Assembly (NCBI RefSeq): GCF_002163835.1
Contig: NZ_CP019331.1
Location: 1,649,001-1,713,000, forward strand
DNA from: Polaribacter sp. SA4-10
Lineage (GTDB): Bacteria; Bacteroidota; Bacteroidia; Flavobacteriales; Flavobacteriaceae
DNA: 64,000 nt
Reading direction: 5' to 3'
The position numbers were made by a program, and so were the translations under genes. Positions within the stretch are counted from its first letter, which is position 1. The number at the start of each line of letters is the position of its first letter. Shown in pieces: positions 1 to 8,163 of the stretch. The notes beneath the pieces are model-generated. The model did no database searches and was not told where the DNA came from. It worked only from the letters and a program-made list of their open reading frames with translations.

Positions 1-1
1 T

Positions 2-949
2 GCAATGATGGGATTAGGATTAGAACAAGGTGATGAAGTAATTACTGCCGATTTTACTTTTGCAGCAACTGTAGAAGTTATTGCATTGTTAAAATTAACA
101 CCGGTTTTAGTAGATGTTGAAGCGGACACTTTTAATATGGATATTGATGCTTTAAAAAGAGCCATTACTCCAAAAACTAAAGCCATTGTTCCTGTTCATT
201 TATTTGGACAAGTGGCAAACATGGATGCTGTTATGGAAATTGCTGCAGCACATAATCTTTATGTAATTGAAGATAATGCTCAGGCAATTGGAGCTAATTA
301 CACTTCTAAAGACGGAACAAAAAAGAAAGCTGGAACCATAGGAAACGTGGGTACAACTTCATTTTTTCCTTCAAAAAACTTAGGTTGTTATGGAGATGGT
401 GGTGCTATTTTCACAAATGATGATGCATTAGCACATACTATTAGAGGAATTGTAAATCACGGAATGTATACGCGTTATTATCATGATGTAGTTGGTGTAA
501 ATTCTCGTTTAGATGCTATTCAAGCAGCTGTTCTAAAAGTGAAATTACCTTTATTAGATTCTTATTGTAACGCTAGAAGAAATGCAGCACGTTTTTACAA
601 CAATGCATTTGCAAAAAACACGCATATTATTACACCTACTACAAGTGCTTGTGGAGAAATTTGTGACACTTGTGATTGCCATGTTTTTCATCAATATACA
701 TTACAGATTACAAATGGGAAAAGAGATGAATTACATAAACACTTATTAGAAAATAACATTCCAAATGCCATTTATTACCCTGTTCCTTTACATGCTCAAA
801 AGGCATATAAAGATGAACGTTATAATGAAGATGATTTTAAAGTAACAAATACATTAATTAAAACGGTAATTTCATTACCAATGCATACAGAATTAGATAC
901 TGACCAATTAGAATTCATCACAAAAACGATTTTAGATTTCGTTAACTAA
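2..949 (+). CDS. DegT/DnrJ/EryC1/StrS family aminotransferase (5' truncated by window edge)
   Basis: PLP-dependent sugar aminotransferase that makes an amino sugar nucleotide for surface polysaccharide. The frame is open to the left edge, so about 50-60 N-terminal residues of a usual 370-residue protein are missing; the ATG at 5 is internal. Numbering from that ATG, the PLP-binding Asp lies in VIEDNAQ (about D90) and the Schiff-base lysine in SFFPSKNLG (K124), followed by the family's YGDGGA. A cysteine cluster (C216, C220, C223, C225) sits in the C-terminal part just before HVFHQYTL, where many relatives have only a short loop. galE follows after 9 bp, so the two are probably co-transcribed. 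The family is certain; the exact sugar is unknown. Confidence 0.93.
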   Translation, partial: AMMGLGLEQGDEVITADFTFAATVEVIALLKLTPVLVDVEADTFNMDIDALKRAITPKTKAIVPVHLFGQVANMDAVMEIAAAHNLYVIEDNAQAIGANYTSKDGTKKKAGTIGNVGTTSFFPSKNLGCYGDGGAIFTNDDALAHTIRGIVNHGMYTRYYHDVVGVNSRLDAIQAAVLKVKLPLLDSYCNARRNAARFYNNAFAKNTHIITPTTSACGEICDTCDCHVFHQYTLQITNGKRDELHKHLLENNIPNAIYYPVPLHAQKAYKDERYNEDDFKVTNTLIKTVISLPMHTELDTDQLEFITKTILDFVN

Positions 950-958
950 ATAAAAAAC

Positions 959-1969
959 ATGAAAAAAATTCTTGTAACTGGTGGATTAGGTTTTATAGGT
1001 TCTCATACTGTTGTTGAACTTCAAAACAAAGGCTTTGAAGTTGTAATTATTGATGATTTATCAAATACAACAATTGGTGTTTTAGATAAAATTACAGAAA
1101 TTACAGGAATTAAACCCGGCTTTCATCAAATTGATTTACGTGTAAAAAGTGATGTGAAAAACTTTTTTGACAATAATAAAGTAGATGGAATTATTCATTT
1201 TGCAGCCTTTAAAGCTGTAGGAGAAAGCATGAGCAAGCCTTTAGATTATTATGAAAATAACTTAGGCACACTTGTCTACTTATTACAAGAAATGAGAGAT
1301 AGAAAGTTAGATAACTTTATTTTCTCTTCTTCTTGTACTGTTTATGGTCAAGCAGATGAATTACCAATTACAGAAAAAGCACCCGTAAAAAAAGCTGAAT
1401 CTGTTTACGGAAACACAAAACAAATTGGTGAAGAAATCTTAAGAGACACAAGTAAAGCACATGGTTTAAATAGTATTGCTTTGCGTTATTTTAATCCTAT
1501 AGGTGCGCATCCATCTATAAAAATTGGAGAACTTCCTTTAGGGGTTCCTCAGAATTTAATTCCATATATTACACAAACTGCTGCAGGAATGCGCGATGAA
1601 TTATCTGTTTTTGGTGACGATTATGATACTGTAGATGGAACTGCCGTAAGAGATTATATTCATGTAGTAGATTTAGCAAAAGCACACATTGCTGCTTTAC
1701 AGCGATTAATCAACAAAAACAACAAAGAAGCTTTTGAGTATTTTAATGTAGGTACTGGAACAGGAAGTTCAGTTTTAGAAGTAATTAATGCTTTTGAAAA
1801 AGCCGCTGGAAAAACATTAAATTATAAAATTGTTGCAAGAAGAGAAGGTGATATAACTGCGGCGTATGCAGACACTACTATTGCTAACAAAGAATTAAAC
1901 TGGAAGACAGAAAAAAGTTTAGAAGAAGCTTTAGAAGCTTCTTGGAAATGGCAACTGCAACAGAAGTAA
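959..1969 (+). CDS. galE: UDP-glucose 4-epimerase
   Basis: Cytoplasmic extended-SDR epimerase interconverting UDP-glucose and UDP-galactose (or the GlcNAc forms). The N-terminal NAD-binding TGGLGFIGSH motif covers residues 7-16. The catalytic S/T-Y-K set is visible: SSSCTVYG near 123-130, then Y150 and K154 in SVYGNTK. RYFNPIGAHPS and the REGDITAAYAD segment near the C-terminus match GalE rather than other SDR epimerases. The length of 336 residues is normal. It follows the aminotransferase by 9 bp and is closed by a strong terminator, so it is the last gene of a polysaccharide-precursor operon whose start lies outside the window. Confidence 0.96.
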   Translation: MKKILVTGGLGFIGSHTVVELQNKGFEVVIIDDLSNTTIGVLDKITEITGIKPGFHQIDLRVKSDVKNFFDNNKVDGIIHFAAFKAVGESMSKPLDYYENNLGTLVYLLQEMRDRKLDNFIFSSSCTVYGQADELPITEKAPVKKAESVYGNTKQIGEEILRDTSKAHGLNSIALRYFNPIGAHPSIKIGELPLGVPQNLIPYITQTAAGMRDELSVFGDDYDTVDGTAVRDYIHVVDLAKAHIAALQRLINKNNKEAFEYFNVGTGTGSSVLEVINAFEKAAGKTLNYKIVARREGDITAAYADTTIANKELNWKTEKSLEEALEASWKWQLQQK

Positions 1970-1993
1970 AAACTATTTTTAAATGATAGTCAG

Positions 1994-2026
1994 AAGTCTC
2001 AAATCAAGAATTTGAGACTTTTTTTT
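1994..2026 (+). terminator. Rho-independent terminator after galE
   Basis: Perfect 11-bp stem (AAGTCTCAAAT with ATTTGAGACTT), 5-nt loop, followed by a run of T. It starts 25 bp after the galE stop codon. Confidence 0.93.
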
Positions 2027-2099
2027 GTTTATTTAACAATATGTCAACATTATAAACTATTTCATTTTAGTAATTTCGGTATTTGAAAATCAAACCATT

Positions 2100-4934
2100 A
2101 TGAAAAAACTCTTTATTACTTTTTTAGCAATTGTTTCTTTTATTGCTTGTGAAAATTCTTCCAAAGAAAAAACCCCAGAACTTAGTATTAATTATGAAAA
2201 AATAGCCTTAGAAAACGGACTAAATGTTGTTTTTCATATAGATAAATCAGACCCAGTAGTTGCTGTAGAATTAATGGTACATGTTGGTTCTGCAAGAGAA
2301 ATTGAAGGAAGAACTGGTTTCGCTCACTTATTTGAACATTTATTATTCTTAGAATCAGAAAATTTAGGAAAAGGTGGTTTAGATAAAATGAGTGCTAGAA
2401 TTGGTGGTTCTGGTGCTAATGGATCTACATCAAGAGACAGAACAAATTACCTACAAACAGTGCCAAAAGATGCTTTAGAAAAAATGATTTGGGCAGAAGC
2501 AGATAAATTAGGTTGGTTTATAAATACAGTTACAGACCCTGTTTTAGCAAAAGAAAAACAAGTTGTTAAAAACGAAAAAAGACAATCTGTAGACAACAGA
2601 CCTTATGGACACAACCAATATGTAATTGGTAAAAATTTATATCCAAAAGACCATCCGTATAACTGGCAAGTTATTGGTTCTTTAGAAGATTTACAAAATG
2701 CGACTTTAAAAGATGTTAAAACCTTTTTTAAAAAATGGTATGTTCCTAATAACGCTACGTTGGTATTATCTGGAGACATAGATATTGAGCAAGCTACAAA
2801 ATGGGTTCATAAATATTTTGATGAAATCCCTAAAGGTGATGAAATTCCTGCGTTAGAAAAAAGACCTGGAGTTGTTAAGGAAACTAAGTTCTTGTATTAT
2901 GAAGATAATTTTGCAAGAGTTCCTCAATTAACAATGGTGTGGCCTACAGTAGAATCATATCATCCAGATTCATATGCTTTAGAAGTGTTGACACAGTATT
3001 TAACAGAGGGCAAATCGGCTCCATTAAATCAAGTGCTAGTAGACAACTTAAAACTAACCTCATCTACAACTATGTTTAATTTCACTTCAGAATTAGCAGG
3101 TCAAACACAAGTAATTGTAAGAGCTTTTACAGAGAAAAATTTGGATGCAGTTAAAACAGGAATTGAAAAAGGATTCGTGAAATTTGAAGCTGAAGGGATT
3201 TCTGAAAAAAATTTAAATAAAATTAAAGCAGGACAAGAAACTCAGTTTTACAGTAGTTTATCTAGTGTTTTAGGAAAAGGAACTGGATTGGCTTCTTACA
3301 ACACGTATACAGGTAATCCTGGTTTTGTAAAAGAAGATATTAAAAGAACTTTAGCAGTAACAACAGAAGATGTATTGCGTGTTTATAACAAATACATTAA
3401 AAATAAAAATTACATAGCAACCAGTTTTGTTCCTAAAAATAGTGCAGAACTCGCTTTAAAAGGCTCTGAATTAGCAGATGTTGTTGAAGAAAAAATTATT
3501 GTTGGTGCAGAAGAAAAGTTCGATCCTAAAATTTCCGCTTCCTATGAAAAAACCCCTTCTTCATTTGACAGAAGTATAGAACCTCCTTATGGAGTAAAAC
3601 CTTCATTAGCAGTTCCCAAAATATATAGAGGTAGTTTAGAAAATGGTCTTAAAATATTCGGAATACAAAATAACGAAGTTCCTTTAGTTCGTTTTAATTT
3701 AACTATTGATGGCGGACAATTATTAGAATCTATGGATAAATTAGGGGTTGCAAATTTAACTGCTTCCTTATTAAATAAAGGCACAAAAAATAAGACTGTA
3801 AAAGAATTAGAAGAAGCAATTCAAGAATTAGGGGCTTCTATTAGAATATCTTCTAACAAAGAAAACATCACTTTAAGCGGAACAACTTTAGTTAAAAACT
3901 ACAATAAAACGTTAGCATTAGCTCAAGAAATACTATTAGAGCCTAGGTTTGATGCTGTAGAATTTGATTTGCTTAAAAAAGCCACCATTGCTAATTTACG
4001 TCAACAACAAGCTAGCCCAAATTCAGTTGCAAGAAATGCGTACAATGAATTAATTTACGGAAAAGATAATATTCGTTCTAAAAACAATTTAGGAACCATC
4101 TCTTCTGTAGCATCAATTTCATTAGAAGACATAAAAGCTTTTTATAACAGTTATATTTCACCATCAGTTGCTAAAATATTAGTTGTAGGTGATATTTCTG
4201 AAAAAGAAATGATGGCTTCTTTATCTGATTTAAATACAAATTGGAAAGCAAAAGAAGTAACAATTCCTGAATATAAAACACCCGAAACACCAACAAAACC
4301 GGCTGTTTATTTTTATGACATCCCAAATGCAAAACAATCTGTTTTACAATTTGGTGCACCTGCATTAGCTGCTACAGATAAAGATTTTTATGCTGCTTCT
4401 GTAATGAACTACATTCTTGGTGGTGGTGGTTTTGCGTCTAGATTAACACAAGAATTACGAGAAGGAAAAGGATATACATACGGAATTAGATCTGGTTTTT
4501 CTGGCACAAAAGCAAAAGGGGCTTTTACTATTTCTAGTGGAGTAAGATCTAATGTTACATTAGAATCTGCTCAATTGGTGAAGAAAATTTTAGAAGAATA
4601 TCCTACTACATTTTCTGATAAAGATCTAGAAACTACAAAAAGCTTCTTAATAAAAAGTAATGCGAGAGCATTTGAAACTGCTGGATCAAAATTAAGAATG
4701 TTAGCAAACATTAGTAATTATGGTTTAGATGAAAATTATGTAAAAGACAGAGAAGAGTTGGTAAATAATATGACGAAAGAGCAAATTAAAGAGTTGGCTA
4801 ACAAATACGTAAATCCTAATAAAATGATTTGGTTGGTTGTTGGAGATGCAGAAACACAACTAGACAGGATGAAGGAGTTGGGGTACGGAGAACCCATTTT
4901 ATTAAACAAGAGACAAGAACCAATAAAGAATTAA
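2100..4934 (+). CDS. M16 family zinc metallopeptidase, two-domain lipoprotein
   Basis: Secreted, probably lipid-anchored zinc peptidase of the pitrilysin family. The N-terminus is a lipoprotein signal with the lipobox ending SFIAC (C17). The inverted zinc motif HxxEH is H76-L-F-E79-H80, and the distal ligand is probably E159 in KNEKRQS. The protein has the usual tandem arrangement: an active half to about residue 470 and a second, non-catalytic M16 half from about 505, which carries the C-terminal RxxxxY-type signature (REGKGYTYG). At 944 residues it matches the Bacteroidota two-domain M16 proteins. It is monocistronic, with a terminator on each side. Substrates are probably peptides in the periplasm or at the cell surface. 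Confidence 0.93.
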   Translation: MKKLFITFLAIVSFIACENSSKEKTPELSINYEKIALENGLNVVFHIDKSDPVVAVELMVHVGSAREIEGRTGFAHLFEHLLFLESENLGKGGLDKMSARIGGSGANGSTSRDRTNYLQTVPKDALEKMIWAEADKLGWFINTVTDPVLAKEKQVVKNEKRQSVDNRPYGHNQYVIGKNLYPKDHPYNWQVIGSLEDLQNATLKDVKTFFKKWYVPNNATLVLSGDIDIEQATKWVHKYFDEIPKGDEIPALEKRPGVVKETKFLYYEDNFARVPQLTMVWPTVESYHPDSYALEVLTQYLTEGKSAPLNQVLVDNLKLTSSTTMFNFTSELAGQTQVIVRAFTEKNLDAVKTGIEKGFVKFEAEGISEKNLNKIKAGQETQFYSSLSSVLGKGTGLASYNTYTGNPGFVKEDIKRTLAVTTEDVLRVYNKYIKNKNYIATSFVPKNSAELALKGSELADVVEEKIIVGAEEKFDPKISASYEKTPSSFDRSIEPPYGVKPSLAVPKIYRGSLENGLKIFGIQNNEVPLVRFNLTIDGGQLLESMDKLGVANLTASLLNKGTKNKTVKELEEAIQELGASIRISSNKENITLSGTTLVKNYNKTLALAQEILLEPRFDAVEFDLLKKATIANLRQQQASPNSVARNAYNELIYGKDNIRSKNNLGTISSVASISLEDIKAFYNSYISPSVAKILVVGDISEKEMMASLSDLNTNWKAKEVTIPEYKTPETPTKPAVYFYDIPNAKQSVLQFGAPALAATDKDFYAASVMNYILGGGGFASRLTQELREGKGYTYGIRSGFSGTKAKGAFTISSGVRSNVTLESAQLVKKILEEYPTTFSDKDLETTKSFLIKSNARAFETAGSKLRMLANISNYGLDENYVKDREELVNNMTKEQIKELANKYVNPNKMIWLVVGDAETQLDRMKELGYGEPILLNKRQEPIKN

Positions 4935-4953
4935 GTTCATCATTTTTAAAACA

Positions 4954-4985
4954 AAAAATCCCGCTAAATTTAGCGGGATTTTTCA
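4954..4985. terminator. Bidirectional terminator between the M16 protease and fabD
   Basis: Palindromic hairpin AAATCCCGCTAAA / TTTAGCGGGATTT with an A run on one side and a T run on the other. It lies between convergent genes and can serve both. Confidence 0.93.
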
Positions 4986-5000
4986 CTTCTATATCTTTTC

Positions 5001-5888
5001 TTATTCTGCTAATACGGCTCCACTTGCAGCAACACTTCTATCAATTTTACGCATTAAACCTTGTAAAACTTTACCAGGTCCAACTTCTACAAACTCAGTT
5101 CCTCCATCAGCAATCATTGCTTGTATAGACTGCGTCCATCTTACTGGAGCAGTTAACTGAATCATTAAATTTTTCTTAATTTCATTAGGATCTGTAACCG
5201 CACTTGCTGTAACATTCTGATACACTGGGCAAGTTGGTTCACTAAAAACAGTTGCTTCAATTGCAGCAGCTAACTCCTCTCTTGCAGGCTCCATTAATGG
5301 TGAATGAAATGCACCTCCAACTGGTAAAACCAATGCTCTTTTTGCCCCTTTTTCTTTTAAAGCATCACACGCCTTATTAATTGCTTCCACTTCTCCAGAA
5401 ATCACTAATTGTCCAGGACAATTATAATTTGCTGCCACTACTACTCCTTCTATTTCTGCACACGTTTCTTCAACTACAGCATCTTCCAATCCTAAAACTG
5501 CTGCCATTGTAGACGCTTGCGCTTCACATGCTTTTTGCATTGCCAACGCACGTTTAGAAACCAATCTTAATCCGTCTTCAAAAGTTAAAACTCCATTTGC
5601 AACCAAAGCAGATAATTCTCCTAAAGAATGTCCTGCCACCATTTCTGGCTGAAAAGCATCCCCTAATACTTTGGCTAAAATTACCGAATGTAAGAAAATT
5701 GCAGGTTGTGTAACTTTCGTTTCTTTTAGTTGTTCCGCAGTTCCTTCAAACATTATATCTGTTATAGAGAACCCTAAAATATCATTCGCTTTTTCAAAGT
5801 ATTCTTGCGCCAATGGCGATTTTTCGTATAAATCCAATCCCATTCCTGAAAATTGCGCTCCTTGACCCGGAAAAATATATGCTTTCAT
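5001..5888 (-). CDS. fabD: Malonyl-CoA:ACP transacylase
   Basis: Cytoplasmic enzyme that loads malonate onto acyl carrier protein for type II fatty-acid synthesis. GQGAQ (residues 8-12) forms the oxyanion region, GHSLGE carries the nucleophile S88, and the catalytic histidine is H195 in GGAFHSPLM. A 295-residue length is normal. It stands alone, not in the fab cluster seen in Proteobacteria. A TAnnTTTG element lies about 45 bp upstream of the start. Confidence 0.97.
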   Translation of the reverse strand: MKAYIFPGQGAQFSGMGLDLYEKSPLAQEYFEKANDILGFSITDIMFEGTAEQLKETKVTQPAIFLHSVILAKVLGDAFQPEMVAGHSLGELSALVANGVLTFEDGLRLVSKRALAMQKACEAQASTMAAVLGLEDAVVEETCAEIEGVVVAANYNCPGQLVISGEVEAINKACDALKEKGAKRALVLPVGGAFHSPLMEPAREELAAAIEATVFSEPTCPVYQNVTASAVTDPNEIKKNLMIQLTAPVRWTQSIQAMIADGGTEFVEVGPGKVLQGLMRKIDRSVAASGAVLAE

Positions 5889-5933
5889 TTAGTTTTGTTT
5901 AATTGTTGATTTGTTTAACTGTCTAATTGTGCG

Positions 5934-5941
5934 CAAAAATA
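5934..5941 (-). promoter_or_regulatory. -7 element of the fabD promoter
   Basis: On the minus strand the sequence reads TATTTTTG, a full match to the Bacteroidota -7 consensus TAnnTTTG, 46-53 bp upstream of the fabD start. No good -33 TTTG was found at the expected distance. Confidence 0.5.
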
Positions 5942-5956
5942 ATCATTTTTATTGGA

Positions 5957-6032
5957 AGCTAATCCCGCTTTCCGCACTCGCTTTTTTGTAAAAACAAAAA
6001 GAGCTCAAACAAATGCTTCAATCGGGGCTAAA
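5957..6032. repeat. REP-like intergenic element with nested inverted repeats
   Basis: Between fabD and the divergent transporter gene lies a sequence with outer inverted segments (agctaatcccg and atcggggcta) and an inner hairpin of gcttttttgt paired with acaaaaagagc. It does not code. The arrangement resembles the dispersed non-coding repeats common in Flavobacteriaceae intergenic regions; that link is from general knowledge, not from a search. Confidence 0.55.
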
Positions 6033-6079
6033 CCTACCAAACTACTCAAAGCTATTTTATAAACTGATAGAATATTAAC

Positions 6080-6087
6080 TAACTTTG
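6080..6087 (+). promoter_or_regulatory. -7 element immediately upstream of the queuosine-precursor transporter
   Basis: TAACTTTG, a full match to TAnnTTTG, ends only 4 bp before the ATG at 6092. If used, transcription would begin at or just inside the start codon, giving a leaderless message. Confidence 0.5.
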
Positions 6088-6091
6088 TTCT

Positions 6092-6778
6092 ATGACAATA
6101 AAAGACAAACAATTAGCAGACAAAATATATCTTATCCTAGCTGCTTTATTTATAGCTTCCTTGGTTGCATCAAATTTAATTTTTCAAAAGTTTTTTTATT
6201 GGGAACCTTTTGGTCTATATCGTTTTGAAATTTCTGTAGGAATTTTACCCTATCCAATTACGTTTCTAATCACAGATATTTTATCAGAAATCTATGGTAA
6301 GAAAAAAGCAAATCAAGTAGTAATTGCAGGAATCTTTGCATCCTTCTTTTCAATGTTAATTATTTTAGTAGCAGATTTTGCACCAGCTATAGACAGCTCT
6401 CCTATCAATGATGAAATTTTCCATCAAGTTTTTGGTTTATCACCTTTAGCCGTTTTTGCTTCTATGATAGCGTATTTATTTGCACAATTTATAGATATAA
6501 AAATCTTTCATTTCTGGAAAAAAATCACAAAAGGAAAACACTTATGGTTGCGTAATAACTTCTCAACGTTTGCCTCTCAATTTATAGATACTTTTACGGT
6601 CGTGTTTTTATTGTGCTCATTTAAAATTTTACCTTGGTCTATTTTTACTAGTTTACTTATAAGTGGTTTTCTTTTTAAGGTAATTATCGCTGCACTTGAT
6701 ACACCCGTTTTATATGGAGTTGTCTATTTATTTAAAAGAAAATTCAACCTGAAAAATAACGAAGAAATTACTGACTAA
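6092..6778 (+). CDS. Queuosine precursor transporter (YhhQ/VUT family)
   Basis: Integral membrane protein of 228 residues with about six hydrophobic segments, matching the VUT_1/YhhQ family that imports queuosine precursors such as preQ0/preQ1. The family signature is ITFLITDILSEIYGKKKAN near residues 55-73, followed by a membrane segment and the C-terminal pair of helices around LLISGFLFKVIIAALDTPVLYG. queA (34932-35981) elsewhere in the window supports queuosine use by this organism. The gene stands alone between a REP-like element and the arsenosugar region. Confidence 0.9.
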   Translation: MTIKDKQLADKIYLILAALFIASLVASNLIFQKFFYWEPFGLYRFEISVGILPYPITFLITDILSEIYGKKKANQVVIAGIFASFFSMLIILVADFAPAIDSSPINDEIFHQVFGLSPLAVFASMIAYLFAQFIDIKIFHFWKKITKGKHLWLRNNFSTFASQFIDTFTVVFLLCSFKILPWSIFTSLLISGFLFKVIIAALDTPVLYGVVYLFKRKFNLKNNEEITD

Positions 6779-6843
6779 TTTATGGTGTACTTTTTGTAAT
6801 TAAACAAAAAAGCTTTCGTCTAAAAAAATAGAAATTACATACA

Positions 6844-7554
6844 ATGAAAAAAATACTTTTATTATTTATAATACTCCTTACTTTTTCACAAGGTTATGCA
6901 CAAACATCCATTTTTAATAGTCTATTAGAAAAACACGTTTCCAAAGACGGAATTGTAGATTATATCTCATTCAAAAATGACGAGGCTAAATTAGACAGTT
7001 ACATTTCTTATTTAGAAAAAACGGCTCCAGCAAGTTCTTGGTCAGAAAACAAACAAAAAGCATTTTGGATAAATGCTTACAACGCATATACTATCAAAAT
7101 AATTTTAGAAAATTACCCTCTAAAAAGCATTATGGATATTAAAAAAGAAGGAAAATCTGCTTGGAAAATTCCTTTTGCTAAAGTGGGTGGAGAAACGTAT
7201 ACATTAGACCATATAGAACATGAAATTTTGCGTGAGAAATTGTTTGATCCAAAAATTCACGTAGGGGTAAATTGTGCTTCGGGCTCTTGTCCTAAATTAG
7301 GCAACAAAGCTTTTACAGAAGAAAACATAGAAACCGAATTAACACGTTTAATGAAAGAATTCATTAATGATGCATCAAGAAATAAAATTTCTACAAGTAA
7401 AGTACAAGTTTCTTCGATTTTCGATTGGTTTAAAGACGATTTTACCAAAAATGGTTCCGTAATCGATTTTTTAAATACCTATTCTGACACAGAAATTAGT
7501 TCGAAAGCAAAAATTAGTTACCTAAAATATAACTGGACTTTAAACGGAAAATAG
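6844..7554 (+). CDS. DUF547 domain-containing secreted protein
   Basis: Exported protein with a type I signal peptide (residues 1-20, cleavage after GYAQ). The rest is a DUF547 domain, recognisable from WINAYNAYTIKIILENYPL (about 75-93) and the cysteine signature HVGVNCASGSCP near 139-150. The function of DUF547 is not established. It is followed 35 bp later by the CMD protein of the arsenosugar cluster and points the same way, so it may be the first gene of that transcript; DUF547 genes occur near these clusters in other Bacteroidota, but their role there is unproved. Confidence 0.88.
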   Translation: MKKILLLFIILLTFSQGYAQTSIFNSLLEKHVSKDGIVDYISFKNDEAKLDSYISYLEKTAPASSWSENKQKAFWINAYNAYTIKIILENYPLKSIMDIKKEGKSAWKIPFAKVGGETYTLDHIEHEILREKLFDPKIHVGVNCASGSCPKLGNKAFTEENIETELTRLMKEFINDASRNKISTSKVQVSSIFDWFKDDFTKNGSVIDFLNTYSDTEISSKAKISYLKYNWTLNGK

Positions 7555-7589
7555 TACCTTTATTTTTCATCTGAAATAAAAAAAACACC

Positions 7590-7925
7590 ATGTCTAAAAA
7601 CTATTATGACGCAGCCGATTTAAGAAAATTCGGTAAAATAACAGAATGGAGTCCTGAGCTTGGAAATAAGTTCTTTGACTATTATGGAAAAGTGTTTGAA
7701 GAAGGTGCTTTAACGGCTCGCGAAAAGTCTTTAATCGCTTTAGCAGTTGCACATACAGAGCAATGCCCTTATTGTATAGATGCCTATACAAAAGACGGTT
7801 TACAAAGAGGAATTACAAAAGAACAAATGATGGAAGCAATACATGTTGGAGCAGCTATAAAAAGTGGCGCAACCTTAGTTCATGGAGTGCAAATGATGAA
7901 TAAAGTGAATAAATTAGAAATGTAA
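7590..7925 (+). CDS. Arsenosugar biosynthesis-associated AhpD/CMD-like protein
   Basis: Small protein (111 residues) of the carboxymuconolactone decarboxylase/AhpD-like fold. The redox pair C59-P-Y-C62 with the surrounding EQCPYCIDAYTKDGL is the AhpD active-site signature, and a C-terminal helix with AAIKSGATLVHG completes the domain. Members of this exact subfamily are found next to ArsS and ArsM and are named after that link. A thiol-dependent peroxidase or disulfide reductase role in handling trivalent arsenicals is plausible but is inference. No signal peptide, so cytoplasmic. Confidence 0.88.
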   Translation: MSKNYYDAADLRKFGKITEWSPELGNKFFDYYGKVFEEGALTAREKSLIALAVAHTEQCPYCIDAYTKDGLQRGITKEQMMEAIHVGAAIKSGATLVHGVQMMNKVNKLEM

Positions 7926-8064
7926 GCAGACGCTAATTTTTTTTTAGCAAAATTTTAGCGATCGCTTATTACTGTGAAAACAGGAATCTATTTTACAAAA
8001 TGTGTGAATCGCTTATGCCAACGAAAATGGGTGTCTAAAAAAGCCAAACTTTAGAGGTCACTTA

Positions 8065-8082
8065 TTCACAATAAATTGTGAA
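8065..8082. promoter_or_regulatory. Perfect inverted repeat upstream of arsS (candidate operator)
   Basis: TTCACAAT-aa-ATTGTGAA, an 8-bp perfect inverted repeat with a 2-bp spacer, in the 238-bp gap between the CMD gene and arsS. A second hairpin, CTTGAT-aaaaa-ATCAAG, lies at 8109-8125. Neither is followed by a T run, so an operator or mRNA leader element is likelier than a terminator. The rest of the gap shows no gene. Confidence 0.45.
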
Positions 8083-8163
8083 CCTAAAAAATAACGTAAA
8101 TCTTTTTTCTTGATAAAAAATCAAGAGCTAGAATTAATAAAAAGACACTGAAACAAGTTCAGC

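Noticed and set aside
4829..5128. Open frame overlapping the M16 protease end and the fabD end
   Set aside because: It crosses the bidirectional terminator and both real genes; the sequence has no protein-like pattern.
5889..6091. preQ1 riboswitch before the queuosine-precursor transporter
   Set aside because: The leader would be nearly absent if the -7 box at 6080 is used, and the upstream sequence is a REP-like repeat without the compact preQ1 aptamer pattern.
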